From NCBI GenBank assembly GCA_036407095.1, contig DASWZV010000090.1, forward strand, positions 62,001 to 126,000: a DNA stretch of 64,000 nt, given 5' to 3'. Numbering within the stretch: position 1 is the stretch's first letter; the number at the start of each line of letters is the position of its first letter. The stretch is from Gp6-AA40 sp036407095. Its GTDB lineage: Bacteria > Acidobacteriota > Vicinamibacteria > Vicinamibacterales > UBA2999. Both the position numbers and the translations under genes were made by a program. Positions 13,190 to 21,883 of this stretch are shown here, piece by piece. The notes under the pieces were generated by a model. The model had not been told where the DNA came from. It saw nothing but the letters and a program-made list of their open reading frames with translations, and did no database searches.

Positions 13190-15721
13190 ATGGACATCCT
13201 CAGACACGACATCCGCAGCGCGTTTCGGGCGCTTCTCCGAAGCTGGGGCTTCACGATCGCTGCCGTCGTGATGCTCGCGCTCGGCATCGGCGCGAATACC
13301 GCCATCTTCAGCGTGCTGCGCGCCTCGTCATTGCGAGGCTCACCCGTTCCAGACCCTGATCGTCTCGTCATGATCTGGACGACGCCTGCCGGCGATCCGC
13401 GGTCGAACGAGGGGGCGCGCATCGTCGAGTACTTCGCGTGGCGAGACGAGAATCACACGTTCGACGCGGTCGGAACGACGCTCGGCTGGCAGAGCACCGT
13501 CAACGCAGAACGCGATGGCGAGCCGGCGGAACGGCTCGCGGGCGCGCGGTTCAGCGCATCGGCGTTTCGGGCGCTCGCCGCTCACCCGCAGCTTGGTCGC
13601 TTCTTCACACCGGAGGAAGACAGGGTTGGTTTCGGTGACGGCGTGGTCGTCATCAGCGATCGGTTGTGGCGTACGCGTTTCGCCGCCGATCCGGGCGTGT
13701 TGAACCGGACGATGATCCTCGATGGCTCACCGAGCGTCATCGTCGGCGTCATGCCGCCAGGCTTCGGCGTGTTCAACACCGCGGCCGACTTCTGGATTCC
13801 GAGCTCGTTCAGCCCGTTTCAAGTCCAGGCACGCGGCGTCAACAGAGTGTTGACGATCATCGGTCGGGTGAAGGCCGGTGTCTCTCTCGAACAGGCACAG
13901 TCGGATATTGAAGCCATCAACGCCAGGCTCGCGAAGGAAGATCCGGGACCACAGAAGGGACGGGGCATTCGCGTGCAGCCGATCGAAAGCGCGCTGTTCG
14001 GGAATCTGCGCCGCATCCTGAACGTGCTGCAGGGAGCGGTTGGATTCGTGCTCCTGATCGCCTGTGCGAACGTGGCCGGACTGCTCCTCGTACGCGCCAC
14101 GGCACGACACCGCGAAGTTGCGATTCGTCGCGCGCTCGGCGCGAGCCCGATACGCATCATCCGACTCTTTCTCACCGAGAGCCTGATGCTGTCGCTGGCC
14201 GGCACCGTTCTCGGAATCGGGCTCGCGAAGATGGGTGTGCGCGCGCTCAGCGTCGCCGCGCCGCCATGGCTGTCGAACGTCCAGCAGATCGACGTCGACG
14301 GACGAGTGCTCGCGGTCACGATCGCCGTCTCGATCCTCACCGCTGTCGCGTTCGGCCTGATCCCGTTGCTCAGCGTGGCGACGCCAAGCCTCGCGACTCC
14401 ACTCAAGGAATCGGCACGCGCGGCGACTGCGGGACGGGCGTCGCGTCGCGTGCAGGGGGCGCTCGTGGTGGCACAGGTCGCGCTCACGCTCGTCCTGCTC
14501 GTGGGCGCGGGCCTCCTGATCAAGAGCTTCTGGAACCTGCAGCGTCTGAACCTCGGACTCGATTCGTCGCGCGTCGCGTGGTTCCAGACGCGTGTCCCGG
14601 CCAACAAGGGATTGCGCCAGGTCGGCAACCAGAACGGCTTCATCCAGCTCGAAGTGAATCCTGTCGTCGCCCAGACCTTCGAGAATGTCCGCGATCGACT
14701 GCAGCAGGTTCCGGGTGTCGAGTCAGTCGCTGGCACCAATGTCGAGATCGTGGCTGGTGCAGTCCTGCAGGCACCGTTCAGGATCGAGGGCCGGCCGATT
14801 GAAGGAGGAGTCGCGCCCATCGCCGGGTTGGCGATCCGGACGACCGAGCCGTTTGTGAACTACTCGCTGGTCACGTCTGGTTTCTTCAAGACGATTCGCG
14901 TGCCGGTGAAGCAAGGGCGTGAGTTCACCTCGCGCGACACACGCGAGAGTGCGCCGGTCGCGATCATCAACGAGAGTATGGCGCGACGGTACTGGCCCAC
15001 TGAGAATCCGATCGGACAGCGCGTGACGGTGACGATCGTACCGGGTGATCCGCCACGCGAGATCGTCGGTGTTGTTGGCGACACGCCGTCCAGCCGATGG
15101 GACCGCTCGCCGGCGCCTGGTCTCTACGTGCCGCTTCTACAGGAGTCGCTACGCTCGCGCGTGCCCTACGGCCAGAGCCGCGTCAACATCTATTACATGT
15201 TGCGAATCGATCAGCCGCTCGCGACGATCATGCCGTCTCTTCGAAGGGCGTTGGCGGAGGTCGATCGCAGCCTGCCGGTGAGCCAGGTCGAGATGATGGA
15301 CGACTACTTCGCCCGTCAGGTGGACGCGCCGCGCGACTCGATGGTGCTCATCGGGATCTTCAGCGCGGTGGCGCTGATCCTGGCGCTGTTCGGCCTCTAC
15401 GGCATCGTCGCCTATGGCGTCGCTCAGCGCACGCACGAGATCGGCATTCGCGTGGCGCTCGGTGCACAGCGCGCGAACGTGCTCGGCCTCGTGCTGCGTC
15501 AGAGCACGATGCTCACAATCGCCGGGCTCGTCATCGGCGTCGGCGCGGCGGCTTCATTGACGAAGTACGTGCAGAGTCTCCTCTTCGAGCTGACGCCGCT
15601 CGACGCGGCCACATTCACGACGATGCCGGCGTTATTCGCGCTGGTCGCGTCCCTCGCGTCCTACATCCCTGCGCGCCACGCGACGCGCGTCGAGCCCCAG
15701 GTCGTGCTGCGCGGCGACTGA
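13190..15721 (+). CDS. MacB-like ABC transporter permease, ADOP type
   Basis: An 843-residue permease with two MacB periplasmic-core/FtsX modules, the duplicated layout described for acidobacterial ADOP proteins. It begins with MDILRHDIRSAFRALLR and a first membrane helix (about 20-45: AVVMLALGIGANTAIFSVL). A periplasmic region follows, then three helices (about 280-440), a second periplasmic region, and a final three-helix FtsX block (VALILALFGLYGIVAYGVAQRTHEIGIRVALGA). A ribosome-binding site (GAGGGAG) lies 6 bases before ATG 13190. No ATP-binding subunit is adjacent, consistent with the 'orphan' naming. Likely role: macrolide/lipoprotein-type export or mechanotransmission, substrate unknown. 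Confidence 0.93.
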   Translation: MDILRHDIRSAFRALLRSWGFTIAAVVMLALGIGANTAIFSVLRASSLRGSPVPDPDRLVMIWTTPAGDPRSNEGARIVEYFAWRDENHTFDAVGTTLGWQSTVNAERDGEPAERLAGARFSASAFRALAAHPQLGRFFTPEEDRVGFGDGVVVISDRLWRTRFAADPGVLNRTMILDGSPSVIVGVMPPGFGVFNTAADFWIPSSFSPFQVQARGVNRVLTIIGRVKAGVSLEQAQSDIEAINARLAKEDPGPQKGRGIRVQPIESALFGNLRRILNVLQGAVGFVLLIACANVAGLLLVRATARHREVAIRRALGASPIRIIRLFLTESLMLSLAGTVLGIGLAKMGVRALSVAAPPWLSNVQQIDVDGRVLAVTIAVSILTAVAFGLIPLLSVATPSLATPLKESARAATAGRASRRVQGALVVAQVALTLVLLVGAGLLIKSFWNLQRLNLGLDSSRVAWFQTRVPANKGLRQVGNQNGFIQLEVNPVVAQTFENVRDRLQQVPGVESVAGTNVEIVAGAVLQAPFRIEGRPIEGGVAPIAGLAIRTTEPFVNYSLVTSGFFKTIRVPVKQGREFTSRDTRESAPVAIINESMARRYWPTENPIGQRVTVTIVPGDPPREIVGVVGDTPSSRWDRSPAPGLYVPLLQESLRSRVPYGQSRVNIYYMLRIDQPLATIMPSLRRALAEVDRSLPVSQVEMMDDYFARQVDAPRDSMVLIGIFSAVALILALFGLYGIVAYGVAQRTHEIGIRVALGAQRANVLGLVLRQSTMLTIAGLVIGVGAAASLTKYVQSLLFELTPLDAATFTTMPALFALVASLASYIPARHATRVEPQVVLRGD

Positions 15722-15735
15722 GGACGAACGGATTC

Positions 15736-16608
15736 TCATGAGCATCTCAAACGGAAGAAACGGCCGGCGCGATTCAGCGGTCCCCCCTCACTCGCCACGT
15801 ACAGCGTGGAGTCGTCGTCAAGTGCGACACCCTCGCCTTGTGGTTCCCTCAATCTGGCAATGGGAATGCGCACGGAGGGTCGGGCCTGTCCACCCGTCAG
15901 TTCCTTGGATTGGTAAACCAGCGCTTCGCGTGACGTTCTCACAACGACTCGAGACTGATCCGGCGACGCCTCGGCATCCGTGACCGCCTCCAACCCGAGC
16001 TGGCCGATGCGCTGAAACGTGAGCGCACCCGCCGACGCGGGGGACGCCGGGTTCGATCGATAGAGGCCTCCGACACGGTCTCTCGTGATGATGAAAAGGC
16101 CTTCACCGATGACGAACATCGCCTCAGCATTGTGAGGACCGTCCGCATATGTCGCGTCGAAGACTTCGGGAGTCGCGGTGTCGGCGTCGGTGGGTGCCGG
16201 TTCCGGCACACGATAGATTCGGATTCGCCGGCGCGTCAGGCCGTTGTCGCCAATGTCGGCGATGTAGAGGCACGCGCCAGACCCACACGGTGCTGCCGAT
16301 ACATCTTCCCAGTCGCGCGCGCGAGCTGGAACACGCACCCGGCCGCGGAGATTGCCCGCAGCGTCGAGTGCGAAAAGGATTTCTGCATTTCCTGAATCGT
16401 TGTGAGACCAGATCAGGCCAGGCGTACGTCGACTGATCGCGAGCCCGCTTGCCTCAGGAATCTCGGGCAACATTATCGGGCCGCTGAGGACCGTGCATGG
16501 CCCCGCCGTGTCGGCCGGAGCCATTACCAGCGCCACGATCATCACGGCGCCGATCACGCACCCGGCCACCACGCCGAGTTTCCACAGTCCGGCGCCGCGA
16601 GTCGACAT
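15736..16608 (-). CDS. Membrane-anchored or exported beta-propeller-like protein
   Basis: A 290-residue protein with one N-terminal membrane helix or signal (GVVAGCVIGAVMIVALVMAP). Repeated beta-rich segments then follow, such as EASGLAISRRTPGLIWSHNDSG, DWEDVSAAPCGSGACLYIADIGDN and PQGEGVALDDDSTLYVASEGG. The pattern matches secreted propeller proteins related to the SdiA-regulated and 'integral membrane' propeller families, which bind ligands or Ca2+ rather than catalyse a known reaction. It converges with the ADOP permease with a 14-base gap. No specific function can be assigned. Confidence 0.7.
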   Translation of the reverse strand: MSTRGAGLWKLGVVAGCVIGAVMIVALVMAPADTAGPCTVLSGPIMLPEIPEASGLAISRRTPGLIWSHNDSGNAEILFALDAAGNLRGRVRVPARARDWEDVSAAPCGSGACLYIADIGDNGLTRRRIRIYRVPEPAPTDADTATPEVFDATYADGPHNAEAMFVIGEGLFIITRDRVGGLYRSNPASPASAGALTFQRIGQLGLEAVTDAEASPDQSRVVVRTSREALVYQSKELTGGQARPSVRIPIARLREPQGEGVALDDDSTLYVASEGGPLNRAGRFFRLRCS

Positions 16609-16666
16609 CGTCAGCGATGAAGTCGCAGGGCGACGACGCGGTCGCGTGTGCGCCTGACGCTAGACG

Positions 16667-17107
16667 TCAGTGTCGATGCCCGCCGCCGCCATGGTGCCCG
16701 CCCCCGCCGGAATTGCCATGCGAGACGACGCGAGCACCGCCGCTATACCCCCGTACTGCCACGTTTCCCCGGTAGTAGTTCGGGGAACCGCCGCGATAGT
16801 AGGGTCCGCGATTGCCGTAGTACGCGCGGCCGCCGTAGTATGCGCGGCCTCCGTAATAAACGGGGTGCCCGGGATAGTAGACGCGTGCGTACGGGACCGC
16901 GTACGGAGCGTAGTAGTACGGGTAAGGCCCGTAGTAATACGGATACGGGACTGCGTACGGTACGTAGTATGGAGCACCCACAACGACGCTCGCCCCCACC
17001 ACCGGTGTCCCTACTCCAACCGCCACGCTGACTTGCGCTCTCGCCGGAGCGGCACAGAGCACGATCACCAGTAGCGCACCAAGAATCAATGCACCTTTAC
17101 GTCCCAT
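16667..17107 (-). CDS. Small exported Tyr/Gly-rich protein with His-rich tail
   Basis: From ATG 17107 the product is 146 residues. It has a signal peptide (LILGALLVIVLCAAPARAQ), a Val/Gly segment, about 45 residues dominated by Tyr-Pro (YPYYYGPYPYYYAPYAVPY), Tyr-Gly repeats (VYYGGRAYYGGRAYYG) and a Gly/His tail (GGGGHHGGGGHRH). The start is fixed by GGAGGT 5 bases upstream (17112-17117), which rules out the longer in-frame start at 17173. Composition suggests a surface or matrix protein with possible metal binding at the tail. No catalytic domain is visible and no characterised homologue is recognised. Confidence 0.75.
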   Translation of the reverse strand: MGRKGALILGALLVIVLCAAPARAQVSVAVGVGTPVVGASVVVGAPYYVPYAVPYPYYYGPYPYYYAPYAVPYARVYYPGHPVYYGGRAYYGGRAYYGNRGPYYRGGSPNYYRGNVAVRGYSGGARVVSHGNSGGGGHHGGGGHRH

Positions 17108-17111
17108 CACG

Positions 17112-17117
17112 ACCTCC
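17112..17117 (-). promoter_or_regulatory. Ribosome-binding site deciding start 17107
   Basis: Read on the minus strand this is GGAGGT followed by CGTG and then ATG. It lies inside the longer open frame and so identifies ATG 17107 as the real start. Confidence 0.75.
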
Positions 17118-17270
17118 ATGGGCAAGCGGCCCCAGTATTTTACGTCCACCTGGGCCTTTTGTGACGAGCTCATCTACTGATTGACGGCCGTGCTCCGAGC
17201 GACTTCCAGCAAGGGCCGAGCCTGAAACTGGGCCTTCCCCGAGCAAGGGGCCACGCAGGGGCCGAGTCGA

Positions 17271-18503
17271 GTGGGCTATCCTCCGTTTGCTTTGGCTCGA
17301 GTCGCCGACATCGTGATCGCGGGCGCCGGTATGACTGGCGTCGCGGCGGCGCACCAGCTCGCGGTGCGCGCAGGCGTCTCCCGAATCGTGCTCGTCGATC
17401 CCCGTGAACCGCTGTCGCTCACGAGCAGCAAGGGGACGGAAGCGTATCGCAACTACTGGCCCGGGCCGGACAGCACGATGGCGCGCTTCATGGACCGCAG
17501 CATCGATCTGCTCGACGAGCTCGATCGCGAGAGCGGCCACGCATTCGAGCTCAATCGACGCGGATACGTGTTTCTGACGGCTGACGCCGCAGAGGCCGAG
17601 CGGCTGCGCACGCACGCCGGTCCCACGACAGAGTTCGTCGACGACGCGCGGACCATTCTGCAGCGCTATCCATTCATCACCGACCGCGTGCGAGCGATGC
17701 TTCACGTTCGACGCGCCGGCTTCATGAACGCGGCCAAGTTGGGTCAGCACCTGCTCGAGCGCTCGTGCGCGCGCGGAATCGAGGTGATCCACGACGCAGT
17801 CGCGGGGCTCGTCGTCGAGAACGGACGCCTCGTCGCGGCGACCCTCGCGTCGGGGACACGTATCGACGCGCGGGTCTTCGTCCTGGCCGCCGGTCCGCTG
17901 CTGACGGAATGGACGGACAAGCTCGATCTCGACGTTCCGATTCTCAACGAGCTGCACGGCAAGATCTCGTTCGAGGACGATGACGGCGTGATCCCCAGGG
18001 ACGCTCCGCTGATGATCTGGAACGACATCGTCGACCTCGGTCCTCTCGGCACATTTCCACCCGCAGTGCATTTCCGTCCGCGCGGCGCGCGATCGATCCT
18101 CGGTATCTGGACCTACGACGCGCGCATCGAGCGTCCCACGTTTCCTCCCGTCTTCGCGCACGACTACGGTGACGTCGTGATGCGCGGCCTTGCGGTCATG
18201 GTCCCTGGCCTCGACACATGCGTGCAGCGCGGCGTGCCCCTAGTCGTGGATGGCGGCTACTACTGCAAGACTCCCGACAATCGCCCGCTCATCGGTCCAA
18301 CCGCGATCGATGGCGCGTTCATTCTGGGAGCGCTCTCCGGTTACGGCATCATGGCCTCGCAAGCTGCTGCCGAAATGCTGGCGACCTATATCCTCGATCG
18401 CCCGCGCCCCGATTACGCCCCGGCGTTTCACCCCGCGCGCTTCCGAGATCCCGAGTATCAGCGCGTCCTTGCCACGCTCGATTCGAAGAGTGGGCAACTG
18501 TGA
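17271..18503 (+). CDS. FAD-dependent oxidoreductase of the DAO/glycine oxidase type
   Basis: A 410-residue protein with an N-terminal dinucleotide-binding fold (IVIAGAGMTGVAAAHQL, the GxGxxG loop at about residues 17-22) and a C-terminal DAO-type segment (CKTPDNRPLIGPTAIDGAFILGALSGYGIMAS). Such enzymes oxidise amino acids or secondary amines, passing electrons to O2 or a carrier. The apparent start is GTG 17271; TTG 17289 is an alternative that would place the FAD motif nearer the N-terminus, as is usual. No signal peptide, so cytoplasmic. It stands alone, followed by the palindrome at 18524-18684. Confidence 0.85.
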   Translation: MGYPPFALARVADIVIAGAGMTGVAAAHQLAVRAGVSRIVLVDPREPLSLTSSKGTEAYRNYWPGPDSTMARFMDRSIDLLDELDRESGHAFELNRRGYVFLTADAAEAERLRTHAGPTTEFVDDARTILQRYPFITDRVRAMLHVRRAGFMNAAKLGQHLLERSCARGIEVIHDAVAGLVVENGRLVAATLASGTRIDARVFVLAAGPLLTEWTDKLDLDVPILNELHGKISFEDDDGVIPRDAPLMIWNDIVDLGPLGTFPPAVHFRPRGARSILGIWTYDARIERPTFPPVFAHDYGDVVMRGLAVMVPGLDTCVQRGVPLVVDGGYYCKTPDNRPLIGPTAIDGAFILGALSGYGIMASQAAAEMLATYILDRPRPDYAPAFHPARFRDPEYQRVLATLDSKSGQL

Positions 18504-18523
18504 TCGAGAAGGGCACGGAGGTT

Positions 18524-18684
18524 GGCGGAGGCACGGTTTCGCACGGAGACACGGAGCAACGGAGGTCGGACGGAGGCTCACTGATTCGGCGAACGTTGCG
18601 GCACGGGCGTCAGAATCGTTCGAGACAGGTTGCCTCCGTCCGTCCTCCGTGCCTCCGTGTCTCCGTGCGAAACCGTTTCTCCGC
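18524..18684. repeat. CACGGAG-type long palindrome (copy K)
   Basis: Two arms, 18524-18577 and 18632-18684, are complementary over about 53 positions with only a few mismatches; one run is CGCACGGAGACACGGAGC. They flank a 54-bp unrelated loop. The element fills the gap between the FAD oxidase and the molybdenum hydroxylase operon. If transcribed it would form a very stable hairpin. Confidence 0.85.
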
Positions 18685-18766
18685 AATCTCCGGCGCTCGG
18701 AAAACGCACAAGCTGGAAATCGCCACCGCGTTGTGACAGCATGCCAGCGCCGCGCTGGAGGGCCCG

Positions 18767-21700
18767 ATGTTCTCGCGCAGAGATTTCCTGAAGGCTGCCG
18801 GGCAAGGGATCGCGTTGACTGCGGTCGGCGTGCGAGCTGTGCCGTCGGCGATCGCGGCGCCGCTCGCGCAAGCGTCTCCGGTCTCGCTCCCGACGCCCAT
18901 CACCCAGGAACAGAGCGCCTTCCTGATCAACGGCAAGACGTTTACCGCAGCGTACGAAGCGCGCACGACGTTGTGGGAAGTCCTGGCGGTCAAGCTCGGA
19001 CTCACCGGTACGAACCGCAGCTGCAACAAGGCGAGCTGTGGGGCCTGCAGCGTGCTCATCGACGGTGTGCCCTTTTACTCCTGTCACACGCTCGCGATGG
19101 AGGCGGCTGGCCGGAAGATCCTGACCGTCGAAGGTGTCGGAGACGAGAAGAACCTGCATCCATTGCAGCGCATCGGTCACCAGCACGTCGCCGCCGACTG
19201 CGGCTTTTGTACCGCGGGCTGGGTCGTGACGGCGAAAGGCCTGCTCGATAAAAACCTCACGCCTTCGGAGGATCAGGTGAAGGCAGCGCTCGCCGGGCAC
19301 ATCTGCCGCTGCGCCGCTTACCCGTCAATCATCCGCACCGTTATCGAGAGCGCCGCCGTACTGCGTGGCGAGAAAGAATCGCCGGTCGAGCCGCACTCCA
19401 TCGTCCACATCAAGCTGCCGATGGTGCGCGACTTCGCGACGCATGGCGGGCACGCGCCGGGCGACGAGTTGATCGAAGGGCCGGGCAAGACGGTCACCAG
19501 GAAGTGGCAAGGCTACGCGCCCCGCGATCTGAAGGTGATCGGCCAGTCGATGCCGCCGCTCGCAGAGGTGTCGATTCCGCGTTTCACGGGCAAAGCCGAG
19601 TACGCAAGCCGCGTGCGGTTTCCCAACATGCTGTTCGCGCGGTTCCTCACGTGTCCGCATCCGCGCGCCCGGATCACGGACATCGATACGTCCGCTGCCG
19701 AGAAGATGCCGGGCGTCGCGCATGTCCTTACCTACAAGAATGCGCCGGAGGTCCGGCTAAAGCCGGACACTACGACGACGACTATAGGGCCGGTCGTGAC
19801 CACGCCGAACGGGAATCGTCTCGTGCCGCCTGCTCTGCCCCGCGACATGAACCTTCAGGGCGAGGTCGTCGCGATTGTCGCGGCGGAGACCGAAGATCTC
19901 GCCGACGATGCGATTGCGGCAATACAGGTGGACTACGAGGTGCTCCCCTTCGTCTCGACGATCACGGACGTGCTCGCTCCCGGCGCGCCCGACCTGCGTG
20001 GCGGAAGGGGTAACCTGATTCGTTCGTGGGAATCGAAAGCGGGCGACGTCGAGCGTGGCTTCGCGGAAGCCGACGTCGTGAAGGAGTTCGTGTATCACTT
20101 CGCCGGCGGCGTGTCGGTGCCGATGCAGCCGAGTGGCAGCGTCGCGAAGTGGGATGGTGACAGGCTGACGATCTGGGGCATGGGCCAGGGCATCTATCCG
20201 GTGCGAAGCGCGCTGGCCGCGTCGCTGGGCATCGAGGCCTCGAAGATCCGGTTCATCAACAAGTGGAACGGGTCGACGTTCGGCTCAGGGCGCCTCGCCG
20301 CCGAACGTTTCTATCCGCTGATGGCCCACCTCGCCAAGGTCACCGGGCGTCCCGTGAAGATCATGCTGCCGAAGGATCAGGAGCTCGCGCAGCTGCTGAT
20401 CAAGCCTGAGACGTTGACGCGGTTCAAAGTCGGCGCGAAGAAGGACGGACAGATCGTCGCGCTGCAGCACGAGATCCTCTTGAGCGTCGGCGACGTCGAA
20501 ACCGGGTATCACGCATCGGGTCCCGGGAACGCCACGAATCAGCTCGAGCTCTACACCTCGCGCGTGCCGCACTGGCGCTCGGTGTGGTCTGCGTACAAGA
20601 CCAACGCACCCCGGCCCGGACCGTCTCGCAGTTACATCCAGCAGGAAACGAAGTGGTCATGGGAAGCGATGATGGACGAGATGGCCGAGACGCTCGGCCT
20701 CGATCCCATCGAGTTCCGCATGAAGCACATCACACGGCCCACGCCGGGCGACGATCGCTATCCGTACGACTCGTTCGCGTCGGTCGAAGTGCTGACCGAA
20801 GGCGCCAAAGTATTCGGCTGGGACAAGCGCAACGCGAAGCCTGGTGGCGCGGCGGGTCGATTCAAACGCGGCATGGGCCTCGGGATGACGCAGCACCATG
20901 GCGGCCTCATGGGCTATCACGAGGGCGAGCCCGCGTTCGCCGCGCTCGCGGCGGCGCCCGATGCGTCGGTCTTCGGTTCCGAGATCGAAGTCGGCGGCGA
21001 CGGGTTGGTGACGATGAAGATTGCGCTGCCGGACAGCGGATCGAATGCCGGCACGGCGATCGCGCAGGTCGTCGCCGAAATGCTCGGATTCTCGAATCGC
21101 GATGCGATCCGCATCGCGTGGGGCGATACCAACATCGCGCCATCGAGCGACGAATGGTTCGGCGGCCGGACGATCACGCTGCAGGGAGCCGCGACGTTCA
21201 ACGCCGCCGACACGCTGCGCAAGGATCTGCTCGCGCGCGCGGCGGGTGTCCTGAAGATCGAGGCCGGCTCGCTCCGGATCGCCGACGGCAGGATCGCTGC
21301 CGCAGACAATCCGAAGCAGGTCGTCACGTTCGCCGCGCTGGCGCGCGCCAGCGGCGGCAGCATCCGGGCGGTCGGCCGCGGCGTCGCCGGAGGCGAGCGC
21401 ACCGGTCAGAACAAGGGTGTCGGCGCCTGCTTCGTCGAGGTGGAAGTCGATACGTGGACCGGCGACTGGCGCTTCATCCGTGCCACCTACGTGCACGACA
21501 CCGGCATCGTCATCAACCCGCTCGTCGCCGAGGCGGACATGATCGGGTCGCTGGTCGAGAGCACGCAGGTCGCGACCGATCCGATTCCTTGGGACCGCGA
21601 GTTCCCGGGCACGCGCCACTACAGTGTCGGCTACCTCTCCTATCGCCTGCCGACGATCATGGACGTGCCCACGCAGACGCAGGTCTACATCGACAGCCTC

Positions 21701-21865
21701 GAGCCGCGCTGGTTCTACGGGATCAAGAGCTTCAGCGAGACGAGCATCGGAGCGGTGCCGGGCGCATTGGCCAATGCGATCTACAACGCGTGCGGCGTGC
21801 GAATCCGCGAGCACCCGATCACGCGCGACAAGATCATGGCCGGCCTTCGTCGAGGCCGTACGTAG
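18767..21865 (+). CDS. Fused 2Fe-2S / molybdopterin subunit of a xanthine dehydrogenase-family molybdenum hydroxylase
   Basis: A 1032-residue protein fusing what are normally two subunits. Residues 1-35 carry a Tat-like signal (SRRDFLKAAG). An iron-sulfur subunit follows, with a plant-type 2Fe-2S site (Cys86, Cys91, Cys94, Cys106) and an alpha-helical 2Fe-2S site (Cys145, Cys148, Cys180, Cys182). From about residue 240 runs the large molybdopterin-binding subunit, ending with SFSETSIGAVPGALANAI, where the catalytic Glu of the family is expected. These enzymes hydroxylate purines, aldehydes or N-heterocycles. The Tat signal implies a periplasmic enzyme. The FAD subunit gene follows 18 bases later. 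A hairpin repeat is inserted in frame near codons 329-336 (19751-19773). Confidence 0.9.
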   Translation: MFSRRDFLKAAGQGIALTAVGVRAVPSAIAAPLAQASPVSLPTPITQEQSAFLINGKTFTAAYEARTTLWEVLAVKLGLTGTNRSCNKASCGACSVLIDGVPFYSCHTLAMEAAGRKILTVEGVGDEKNLHPLQRIGHQHVAADCGFCTAGWVVTAKGLLDKNLTPSEDQVKAALAGHICRCAAYPSIIRTVIESAAVLRGEKESPVEPHSIVHIKLPMVRDFATHGGHAPGDELIEGPGKTVTRKWQGYAPRDLKVIGQSMPPLAEVSIPRFTGKAEYASRVRFPNMLFARFLTCPHPRARITDIDTSAAEKMPGVAHVLTYKNAPEVRLKPDTTTTTIGPVVTTPNGNRLVPPALPRDMNLQGEVVAIVAAETEDLADDAIAAIQVDYEVLPFVSTITDVLAPGAPDLRGGRGNLIRSWESKAGDVERGFAEADVVKEFVYHFAGGVSVPMQPSGSVAKWDGDRLTIWGMGQGIYPVRSALAASLGIEASKIRFINKWNGSTFGSGRLAAERFYPLMAHLAKVTGRPVKIMLPKDQELAQLLIKPETLTRFKVGAKKDGQIVALQHEILLSVGDVETGYHASGPGNATNQLELYTSRVPHWRSVWSAYKTNAPRPGPSRSYIQQETKWSWEAMMDEMAETLGLDPIEFRMKHITRPTPGDDRYPYDSFASVEVLTEGAKVFGWDKRNAKPGGAAGRFKRGMGLGMTQHHGGLMGYHEGEPAFAALAAAPDASVFGSEIEVGGDGLVTMKIALPDSGSNAGTAIAQVVAEMLGFSNRDAIRIAWGDTNIAPSSDEWFGGRTITLQGAATFNAADTLRKDLLARAAGVLKIEAGSLRIADGRIAAADNPKQVVTFAALARASGGSIRAVGRGVAGGERTGQNKGVGACFVEVEVDTWTGDWRFIRATYVHDTGIVINPLVAEADMIGSLVESTQVATDPIPWDREFPGTRHYSVGYLSYRLPTIMDVPTQTQVYIDSLEPRWFYGIKSFSETSIGAVPGALANAIYNACGVRIREHPITRDKIMAGLRRGRT
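19751..19773. repeat. GTCCGSCT hairpin inserted within coding sequence
   Basis: A perfect palindrome, GTCCGGCT-AA-AGCCGGAC, followed by ACTAC. It lies inside the molybdenum hydroxylase gene and is read in frame as VRLKPDTT. The same framework with CG swapped (GTCCGCCT...AGGCGGACACTAC) occurs at 48976-49002. Confidence 0.7.
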
Positions 21866-21883
21866 GGGCGGCGCACGAGACCT

